The position numbers and the translations under genes were made by a program. A DNA stretch of 42,163 nt from NCBI GenBank assembly GCA_012728435.1, contig JAAYFC010000069.1, forward strand, positions 1 through 42,163, in the 5' to 3' direction. Positions 36,282 to 42,163 of the stretch are shown here, in pieces. The stretch comes from Clostridiales bacterium (lineage in GTDB: Bacteria > Bacillota > Clostridia > Christensenellales > Aristaeellaceae). How positions within the stretch are numbered: the first letter of the stretch is position 1; every line of letters starts with the position of its first letter. Below the pieces are notes generated by a model, which saw nothing but the letters and a program-made list of their open reading frames with translations, made no database searches and had not been told where the DNA came from.

Positions 36282-37618
36282 ACCAAGCGGTGCTCCAGCC
36301 ATTTACCGCTTCTGAAGCGGTGGAGGAAGAAGGCGGACCGGACGAGCCAGTCCAGGTGCATGGCGTACCAGATGCCATGCACTTGAAGTCCCAACAGGTT
36401 GCCCAGGATATGGGATCCTAATAATCTAAATACAACGACACTGAAGACCGCTGCGTACATAACGTAGCGGTTGTCTCCTGCTGCGCGTAAAGTATTAGGC
36501 AAACCAAAGGCGGGCGTCCAGATGAAAATGGAAACCGCACAGTACACAAGAATAATATGCTTGGTGTATGCAAAGGCTTCAGGGCTTAAATGCAGCATAT
36601 TGATAATAGGGTTGATAAAAAGCGCCACCAATGAGCTGGTCACAACCAGGGACGCGATAGTTGCCAGCTGCAGCATCTTGCTGATGCGCTTGGCCTCAGT
36701 ACCCCGCCCCGCGCCGATACACTGGCTGATAATCGTGATGGTAGCCAGGTTAATGGCGTTGGCGGGCACGCTGATATAGGTGGAGATGGTGTTGGAAGCG
36801 GCGTTTGCCGCAATCATCGCGCCTGAATAGCTGGCAATCATCATACCGATGATCAGTTTGCTGGTTAAAAAGATGATGTTCTCAAAGCCGCTGGGCAGTG
36901 CTACCGTCAGGATGCGCTTGATTGTGCTAAGTCGGAACCGCGGTTTGAAGGGTTTGGTGTAATGTATGGGGGAGTGTTGATCCATCAAAAACCAGGTTAC
37001 CATGACGGCCCCAACCAGGCGGGAAAGGATGGTTGCCAGACCTGCGCCTTGGATGTCCATCTTCCAGGTGGTAATGAACAGGTAATTCATCAGTATTTTA
37101 GCGGAATTCATGGTAATGGAGGTCACCATAGACAGCTTGCTTAAGCCCTGGGCGTACAGCATGCTGGTGCCGCTATTGTACAGTGCAAAAAACGGATAAG
37201 AAACGGCGGTCAGCAGCAAATACTGCTGCGCTGGCTGCCTGATCTCCAAGCTGATCTTTGGATAAAGCAGCTGTAAAATGGGGTTTTTCAGCAGCATCAC
37301 AGGCACCGCAATCAAGGTGGATATGGCCAGCACCATCAGCGCTGCCTGGTTTGCCGTGTTCTCTGCGCCTTTTCGGTCTTCGCTCCCCAGATATTGCGCT
37401 GCGATGATGGCACCGCCCGCGCCAATGGCTAAAAAGAACTGTGTCAGCAGTTGGTTGATGCTGTCCACCAAAGAAAATGCGGCCAGCGAGGACTGGCTGA
37501 TACCAGATAACAGCGCAGTATCGACCAAGCCCACTGATACAATCATCAGCTGCTCAAACACAAGCGGGATGAGCATCCTGCGAATGGCCTTGGGCGCGAA
37601 CAACCTAGATTCAGACAA
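36278..37618 (-). CDS. MATE family efflux transporter (second)
   Basis: 446 residues, about 12 hydrophobic segments; SGISQSSLAAFSLVDSINQLL, IAAQYLGSEDRKGAENTANQAA and IISQCIGAGRGTEAKRISK are typical MATE stretches. The start is TTG at 37618 with AAAGGAT about 11 bp upstream. It lies 35 bp after the RlmD-type gene, probably last in a DUF4956-VTC-RlmD-MATE run. It converges with the last gene of the methylaspartate operon. Substrate unknown. Confidence 0.9.
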   Translation of the reverse strand: MSESRLFAPKAIRRMLIPLVFEQLMIVSVGLVDTALLSGISQSSLAAFSLVDSINQLLTQFFLAIGAGGAIIAAQYLGSEDRKGAENTANQAALMVLAISTLIAVPVMLLKNPILQLLYPKISLEIRQPAQQYLLLTAVSYPFFALYNSGTSMLYAQGLSKLSMVTSITMNSAKILMNYLFITTWKMDIQGAGLATILSRLVGAVMVTWFLMDQHSPIHYTKPFKPRFRLSTIKRILTVALPSGFENIIFLTSKLIIGMMIASYSGAMIAANAASNTISTYISVPANAINLATITIISQCIGAGRGTEAKRISKMLQLATIASLVVTSSLVALFINPIINMLHLSPEAFAYTKHIILVYCAVSIFIWTPAFGLPNTLRAAGDNRYVMYAAVFSVVVFRLLGSHILGNLLGLQVHGIWYAMHLDWLVRSAFFLHRFRSGKWLEHRLV

Positions 37619-37653
37619 AATAAGCTAATCCTTTTTCATGTGATAAAGCTGTT

Positions 37654-38994
37654 TCAATCAACAGACTTTTTGACAAAGGTCATAACGTTTTCAACCTCAG
37701 CGGTTTGGCAAAACATGTCAAATGGCTGCGAGGCGACTGCTGGATAGCCCATCTCAGCTAAAACTGCCGCATCCCGCGCCTGGCTTGCTGGGTGGCAACT
37801 GATGTACACAATACGCTGCGGCTGTGTCTGCACGATCGCTTCCAGCACTTTCCTGTGCGCGCCTTTGCGCGGCGGATCCAGGATAACGGCATCGGCATGC
37901 AAGCCACCGGCAACTAAGCGGGGAAGTATTGCTTCCGCCTCACCGGCATGGAAGACAGCGTTGCTGATTTGATTCATGGCAGCGTTCTGCCTGGCATCCA
38001 GGACAGCTCCTTCGTTTCGTTCAATTCCGATCACTTTTTTGCAAGATCCAGCCGCAATCAAGCCGATGGTGCCAATGCCGGAGTATAGGTCAATAAGCAC
38101 ATCGTTGTGATCCGTAACCGCTTGCTTGATGGCGTAGGCATACATCTGTTCACAGACCTTGTAGTTGACCTGAAAAAAGGAAAAGGGAGAAAGCTGAAAG
38201 CTGACGCCTAAAACGCTCTCTTTGAGCAAGGGCTGGCCGTACAAAACCTGGACACGCTTGCAGTCATTCACAGTGCAAACGCACAAAAGTTTTTGCACGG
38301 ATTGTTGGAGTTGATGAATCAGCTCGTCTGCCAGCGGAAGTTCGCTTGAAGTTAGCTGAAGAATCAGCACCAATTCGCCCGACTGGTTGGTGCGGGTTGT
38401 GAATTGATCGATAGGTAAAGTATTTTGAAGGATTCCTGTCTTCAAACAATGATTCAACCAGCGTACCACCGCGTTTTTGGTTTGATTGGATGATTCGCTT
38501 GCGATATAACAAGTGTCGACCGGCACCAACTCATGGCTGCCCGGCGCGAAAAAGCCTGCGAACGCGGTATCCTTTATCAGCGCAACCTTCCAAGTCGTCT
38601 TGTTGCGATAATTTAAAGGGATGTCCATTCCAATGACAGGCTTTGCCTGAAGCGCAGTATTCGCGATACGGCGCAGGTTTTCCTGAATCCCCAGCTGTTT
38701 AAACAGCAGTTGCGTTTCATACGTCATGTGTTGTGCAGCGCATCCGCCGCAGCGGTAAAAATGTGAACAAATTGGTTGCACACGTTCTTTTGATGGGTGA
38801 ATCAGTTGTAAAACCATGGCGAAGGCAAATTGCTTGCGCTGCTTGATGATTTGGATTTCAACGGTCTCTCCGGGCAGCGCGTGAGGTACAAAAACAACCT
38901 GGCCTTCATGCCGGCAGATGCCTTCGCCGGAAAAACCCAGGCTTTCAATGGTGCAGACGAAAGAAGTAACCGAATGTGACACGCCTGTCTCCAT
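37654..38994 (-). CDS. 23S rRNA (uracil-C5)-methyltransferase, RlmD/RumA family
   Basis: SAM-dependent enzyme making m5U in 23S rRNA (U1939 and/or U747). 446 residues: TRAM domain (~10-70, GFSGEGICRHEGQVVFVPHALPGE), an Fe-S-type cysteine set (CSHFYRCGGCAAQH), the SAM fold DLYSGIGTIGL, VILDPPRKGAH, the catalytic nucleophile Cys in YISCHPASQARD and the base Glu in QTAEVENV. The ATG at 38994 lacks a clear ribosome binding site; a GTG four codons downstream (38982) has GGAG 6 bp before it and may be the real start. Which uracil is modified is not decidable. Confidence 0.92.
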   Translation of the reverse strand: METGVSHSVTSFVCTIESLGFSGEGICRHEGQVVFVPHALPGETVEIQIIKQRKQFAFAMVLQLIHPSKERVQPICSHFYRCGGCAAQHMTYETQLLFKQLGIQENLRRIANTALQAKPVIGMDIPLNYRNKTTWKVALIKDTAFAGFFAPGSHELVPVDTCYIASESSNQTKNAVVRWLNHCLKTGILQNTLPIDQFTTRTNQSGELVLILQLTSSELPLADELIHQLQQSVQKLLCVCTVNDCKRVQVLYGQPLLKESVLGVSFQLSPFSFFQVNYKVCEQMYAYAIKQAVTDHNDVLIDLYSGIGTIGLIAAGSCKKVIGIERNEGAVLDARQNAAMNQISNAVFHAGEAEAILPRLVAGGLHADAVILDPPRKGAHRKVLEAIVQTQPQRIVYISCHPASQARDAAVLAEMGYPAVASQPFDMFCQTAEVENVMTFVKKSVD

Positions 38995-39034
38995 AAAGTC
39001 TTTTTAAGGTTGGTAAGGATCGAATCAAAAACGC

Positions 39035-39736
39035 CTAATACTCCTTGCCCTCAAATTGACGGCACAGGGTGTATTTGGAAATGGCACTGCGTTGCGCCCA
39101 GCCAGCAGCAATCCCAAGCACTTCCTTCAAATAGGCAGGGAGGTAGTTGTTGAACTTGACTTCCAAAATCACCTGGTCTGCCTGGAGGGGAGAGATGGTG
39201 GGCAGATCGGGGTTAAACAGGTCATGGGAAAACAGCCCCGTGCGCAATTGTTTGTCAAAGGTGATGCGTACATCTTCAACCGGATGCAAATACGCTTCCC
39301 TTATATAGTCCACAATCACAACAGGGCGCAACAGGTTCAAACGCATTTCCCGGAAAACCTCACGTAAAAGGCCGCTTGAGGTGTTCTCAAGCCCGGACGG
39401 ATCCCCGGTCATCAGCTGCTCACACAAATCCCGGCTGATGTTGGCCTGGCGTTTTGCGATATAGTTTCCATACTTGCTCTTGCATTCCATCCGGATAAAA
39501 CTGTCTGAGCAATTATAGATGCGGATACGGTATTTGTTGCGGTTTTGATTGCCTGCGATTTTCTCATGCAAGGCATCATCAAAAATGGAGTCAAAATAAA
39601 GCGAACGGATATGGTAATTGCCGTGCTCATCCGCATGCTTGTCGATGCTGAGCAGCGCACGAAGTGTGCGCGACAACACTTCGTACTGCGCGGCATTGAT
39701 GTAAAACTTCAATTCATGGCGGACAGATGGCGGCAT
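39035..39736 (-). CDS. VTC domain protein (polyphosphate polymerase-like)
   Basis: 233 residues forming the VTC/CYTH-type tunnel domain: RHELKFYIN at the start, YHIRSLYFDS, KYRIRIYN, ECKSKYGNYIAKRQA, VVDYIREAY, VRITFDKQLRTG and VILEVKFNNYLP, which supply the basic and acidic residues lining the active site of polyphosphate polymerases. Bacterial members with a DUF4956 partner are not biochemically settled. It follows DUF4956 by 5 bp and has no clear ribosome binding site, suggesting coupling. Confidence 0.88.
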   Translation of the reverse strand: MPPSVRHELKFYINAAQYEVLSRTLRALLSIDKHADEHGNYHIRSLYFDSIFDDALHEKIAGNQNRNKYRIRIYNCSDSFIRMECKSKYGNYIAKRQANISRDLCEQLMTGDPSGLENTSSGLLREVFREMRLNLLRPVVIVDYIREAYLHPVEDVRITFDKQLRTGLFSHDLFNPDLPTISPLQADQVILEVKFNNYLPAYLKEVLGIAAGWAQRSAISKYTLCRQFEGKEY

Positions 39737-39741
39737 ATGAA

Positions 39742-40449
39742 TCAGACAGCAGTTTCGTTTTGAACGGCTACCAGGGTGGCGTCATAAACGCCGGGGATGT
39801 CCAGCATATGGCTGACAATATCCACACGCTGGCTCAGACGCAGGTCGATCGTCATCTCTGCGCCGGAACGAGTGATGGTCTTGCTGCGTACGCGGTAGTT
39901 CTTTACACCGCGGTGCAATTCCGCGTCAATCTCCTGTTCGGCAGCAGGGTCATAATGAAGCACCATCAGATAGTTCTCGTTGGTGCGCATGCGCACAAAT
40001 GAGAGCGCAATCATCATGACGGTGATAACGGTCACTACAATCAGGGAAATGATGTAAAGCTTAGAGCCAATCAATATTCCCATTGTGATGGACCAGAACA
40101 TATAGGCTGTGTCAATTGGGTCTTTGACGGCTGTCCTAAAGCGGACAATGGACAAAGCGCCCACCATGCCCATGGACAAGGCCACATTGGAGCCGATGGC
40201 CATGACGACGGGGGAAGTCACCAGTGTCAATAAAATCAAGGTGGTTGAAAAAGTGGGGTTGTACAAGACGCCCCGGTACGTTTTGCGGTAGACCAGTGAA
40301 ATCACCACGCTGCTGATCAAAGCGAAGATGAGGACCGTGATGACATCAACGGTTGTAATGCGCGAAAACTGGTCTGACCACCATGTTCCCAGCGCGATGT
40401 CTGATTTGCTCACGTTCCCTGGCTGTGCCACCTCTGCTAAAATGCCCAT
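39742..40449 (-). CDS. DUF4956 membrane protein
   Basis: 235 residues: four or so hydrophobic segments (~35-55, 68-85, 110-145) and a soluble C-terminal half with ferredoxin-like character (RSKTITRSGAEMTIDLRL). The signature GMVGALSIVRFRTAVKDPIDTAYMFW is typical. DUF4956 is nearly always next to a VTC-domain gene, as here, and they probably work together at the membrane. In many Bacillota a CotH-kinase gene completes the trio; none is present. GGAGG precedes the ATG. Confidence 0.88.
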   Translation of the reverse strand: MGILAEVAQPGNVSKSDIALGTWWSDQFSRITTVDVITVLIFALISSVVISLVYRKTYRGVLYNPTFSTTLILLTLVTSPVVMAIGSNVALSMGMVGALSIVRFRTAVKDPIDTAYMFWSITMGILIGSKLYIISLIVVTVITVMMIALSFVRMRTNENYLMVLHYDPAAEQEIDAELHRGVKNYRVRSKTITRSGAEMTIDLRLSQRVDIVSHMLDIPGVYDATLVAVQNETAV

Positions 40450-40485
40450 TCAAAGACCTCCATGCGACAAATAGATACCTCATGT

Positions 40486-40513
40486 ATTATACATTAAAGA
40501 AGTGGTTTGGCAA
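40486..40513 (-). promoter_or_regulatory. Promoter for the DUF4956-VTC-RlmD-MATE run
   Basis: On the minus strand TTGCCA (complement of 40508-40513), 16 bp, TATAAT (complement of 40486-40491), 37 bp before the DUF4956 start. Confidence 0.75.
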
Positions 40514-40549
40514 ACAATAGGGCATGAGGAACTGTGAAAACACGGATGC

Positions 40550-40578
40550 AAGACAAATCCAAGACCTTGGATTATAAT
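40550..40578 (+). promoter_or_regulatory. Candidate promoter for the aldehyde dehydrogenase gene
   Basis: AAGACA (40550-40555), 17 bp, TATAAT (40573-40578). The -10 is consensus, the -35 a 4/6 match. Confidence 0.6.
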
Positions 40579-40622
40579 GTTCACGCATCTGTATCAAAAG
40601 ATTATTTAGGGAGGACAAGCTG

Positions 40623-41990
40623 TTGAACACATCGCGTGAACACATTGCAAGCACCGTACAAATGCAACGGCAATTCTTTGAAACCGGTACAATAAAACAC
40701 TTAAACACACGCCTTGAAGCGCTTAAAAAATTACAACAATGCATCAAGGAGATGGAACAGGAGATTGCTGATGCTTTGTTTTCGGATTTGCATAAATCAA
40801 AAGAGGAAGCCTACCTGACAGAAATAGGGATTGTGCTGCACGAGCTGCGCCAGATGATTCGCAAGCTGCCCAAATATATCCGGAATCAAAAGGTGCGAAC
40901 CGGGCTAGCGCAGATGCCGGCTGTTTCCTTCATGTCACCCGAGCCTTATGGCGTGGCCCTCGTCATGTCCCCTTGGAACTACCCCTTCCAGCTGTCCATG
41001 GTACCTTTGATTGGTGCCATCGCGGCGGGGAACTGTGTGGTTTTGAAGCCCTCGGCAGATGCTGTACAAACGGCCAATGTGATGCAGAAAATCCTTACGC
41101 GGGTCTTTTTGCCGGAACATGTAACCATGGTGACTGGCGGGCGGGCGGAGAACACCGCGCTTTTGGAACAACGGTTTGATTACATCTTCTTTACCGGTTC
41201 AGTACAGGTGGGCAAGGTCGTCATGACGGCTGCTGCGCGGCACCTTACGCCAGTGACGCTGGAGTTGGGCGGCAAATCTCCTGTGATTGTGGATGAAACC
41301 GCTGATATTGCGCTGGCTGCCAGGCGAATTGCATTTGGGAAACTGCTCAACGCCGGACAAACATGCGTTGCGCCGGATTATCTGCTGGTGCAGGAGGCAG
41401 TAAAGGACCGCCTGATGAACGCAATAAAAGAAGAAATCAACCGCATGTTGGAGGACAAGGGCGTTTTGGCGCATATAATTAATGAAAAACATGCCAACCG
41501 CATCAAGGCCCTGCTGGATAAGGAAAGCCGGGTATGGGGCGGGGATGTGGAAGGCTTGCGTATCCGGCCTGCGCTGGTTGAGTTGGACAATTTGGACAGC
41601 GAATTGATGCAAGATGAGATCTTCGGGCCTGTCCTGCCCGTTTGGGGGTATCAAACCTTGGATGAGGCGATAAGCGTGGTTAAGTCCTTTGAGAAGCCAT
41701 TAGCTTTTTACGTGTTTAGCAAAGATAAGAGTGTGCAGGACAAACTGCTAAGATCGCTTTCCTTTGGCGGGGGATGTATCAATGATACAGTATTGCATTA
41801 CAGCAATTCCCACTTGCCCTTTGGCGGTGTAGGGGAAAGCGGCATGGGCAGCTATCACGGCAAACGTACTTTCGATACCTTCACCCACTACCGCGGCATT
41901 CTCAAAAAACACCCTTGGCCGGACATATCAGCAAGGTTCCTGCCATACTCAGGATGGAAGACCAGGTTGACTCGGATGATTCTGCGCTGA
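40623..41990 (+). CDS. Aldehyde dehydrogenase (class 3-like, NAD(P)-dependent)
   Basis: 455 residues, short at the N-terminus like class 3/YwdH-type enzymes. Motifs: SPWNYPFQLSMVPLIGAIAAGN, VLKPSADA, FFTGSVQVGK (cofactor loop), LELGGKSP with the general-base Glu, NAGQTCVAPDY with the catalytic Cys, and EIFGPVLPV. Oxidises aldehydes (often long-chain or lipid-derived in this class) to acids. The start is TTG at 40623, with GGGAGG about 8 bp upstream; the first in-frame ATG is further inside. It ends just before a promoter and tandem repeat at the window's edge. Confidence 0.93.
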   Translation: MNTSREHIASTVQMQRQFFETGTIKHLNTRLEALKKLQQCIKEMEQEIADALFSDLHKSKEEAYLTEIGIVLHELRQMIRKLPKYIRNQKVRTGLAQMPAVSFMSPEPYGVALVMSPWNYPFQLSMVPLIGAIAAGNCVVLKPSADAVQTANVMQKILTRVFLPEHVTMVTGGRAENTALLEQRFDYIFFTGSVQVGKVVMTAAARHLTPVTLELGGKSPVIVDETADIALAARRIAFGKLLNAGQTCVAPDYLLVQEAVKDRLMNAIKEEINRMLEDKGVLAHIINEKHANRIKALLDKESRVWGGDVEGLRIRPALVELDNLDSELMQDEIFGPVLPVWGYQTLDEAISVVKSFEKPLAFYVFSKDKSVQDKLLRSLSFGGGCINDTVLHYSNSHLPFGGVGESGMGSYHGKRTFDTFTHYRGILKKHPWPDISARFLPYSGWKTRLTRMILR

Positions 41991-42013
41991 AGACTACTAA
42001 AGCTAGTTTCTGC

Positions 42014-42042
42014 TTGACGGATGACAGATGGGGTGATATTAT
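42014..42042 (+). promoter_or_regulatory. Sigma-A promoter upstream of the 53-bp repeat array
   Basis: TTGACG (42014-42019), 17 bp, TATTAT (42037-42042). It predicts a transcript starting near 42049, a few bases before the first repeat unit, with no coding frame or ribosome binding site following. Confidence 0.7.
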
Positions 42043-42055
42043 CTCAATTGCCCTT

Positions 42056-42163
42056 GGTCTGTTGGCTCAGTTGGTAGGGCGCACTGGTAAGGTTACCAGA
42101 ATGGTTATGGTCTGTTGGCTCAGTTGGTAGGGCGCACTGGTAAGGTTACCAGAATGGTTATGG
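42056..42163 (+). repeat. 53-bp tandem repeat with tRNA D-arm-like motif, running off the window
   Basis: Two identical 53-bp units (42056-42108, 42109-42161) plus the first two bases of a third. Each holds GGCTCAGTTGGTAGGGC, which looks like a tRNA D-arm (GCTC...GGGC can pair), then CTGGTAA-GG-TTACCAG, a perfect 7-bp hairpin. CTGGTAAGG recalls the anticodon loop of tRNA-Thr(GGT), but there is no acceptor pairing, no 5-bp anticodon stem with a 7-nt loop and no TTCGA T-arm, so it is not a tRNA gene as it stands. It could be a degenerate tRNA-derived array, a small-RNA repeat or an assembly artefact at a contig end. Confidence 0.7.

Noticed and set aside
42056-42163. tRNA-Thr gene
   Set aside because: D-arm-like and GGT-loop-like stretches are present, but acceptor stem, 5-bp anticodon stem and T-arm are missing and the unit repeats every 53 bp.

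Overview
The window reads as a chromosomal segment from a Gram-positive anaerobe of the Bacillota, most likely class Clostridia. The evidence is a SCIFF peptide with its radical SAM maturase (a near-universal clostridial pair), a complete methylaspartate (glutamate mutase) fermentation operon, secA-prfB adjacency, a shared MsmX/UgpC-type sugar ATPase, a flavodiiron protein and strong GGAGG ribosome binding sites. Base composition looks moderately GC-rich. Nothing suggests a prophage, plasmid, IS element or CRISPR array. Genus and species cannot be fixed from the sequence.

Layout. 1-4.2 kb: end of secA, prfB, a Lit/DUF1461-like membrane protein, tsaD, and a converging metallophosphoesterase. 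4.3-5.9 kb: a secreted barnase-type RNase with its barstar inhibitor, converging on a Sir2 deacylase. 6.0-9.3 kb: sugar-ABC ATPase, then a Cys-rich Crp/Fnr regulator next to a flavodiiron O2/NO reductase, with a perfect TGTGA-N6-TCACA site between them. 9.3-9.86 kb: a 580-bp gene-free region with several DnaA boxes, followed by rlmH-recF. 11.4-13.7 kb: MATE transporter overlapping a kinase-like gene. 13.9-19.6 kb: superoxide dismutase, a secreted cadherin-like-domain protein, aspartokinase, a flippase-like membrane protein, GDPD and YebC. 19.7-23.8 kb: a 1182-residue repeat surface protein and a nitroreductase. 23.85-26 kb: a frameshifted tadA, then the SCIFF precursor, an attenuator-like hairpin and the maturase. 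26-29 kb: mnmG and a GT4 glycosyltransferase. 29.1-36.3 kb: the methylaspartate operon glmS-glmL-glmE-mal-AtuA family-DUF4387-P-loop protein. 36.3-40.5 kb: a minus-strand run of DUF4956, VTC, RlmD-type methyltransferase and MATE. 40.6-42 kb: aldehyde dehydrogenase, then a good promoter leading into a 53-bp tandem repeat that runs off the window.

How it works together. The methylaspartate operon rearranges glutamate to 3-methylaspartate and deaminates it to mesaconate. Three conserved but poorly understood genes sit at its 3' end, and no mesaconase or citramalate lyase is visible here. The Fnr-like regulator, flavodiiron protein and superoxide dismutase form an O2/NO/ROS defence layer. Most regulatory calls rest on sigma-A-like -35/-10 pairs read by eye with 16-18 bp spacing, and remain predictions.

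Most worth a second look: the DnaA-box cluster beside rlmH-recF, the transcribed 53-bp tandem repeat with a tRNA D-arm-like motif, the unknown 3' genes of the methylaspartate operon, the Fnr-like site at about -41.5 of the flavodiiron promoter, and the tadA frameshift.
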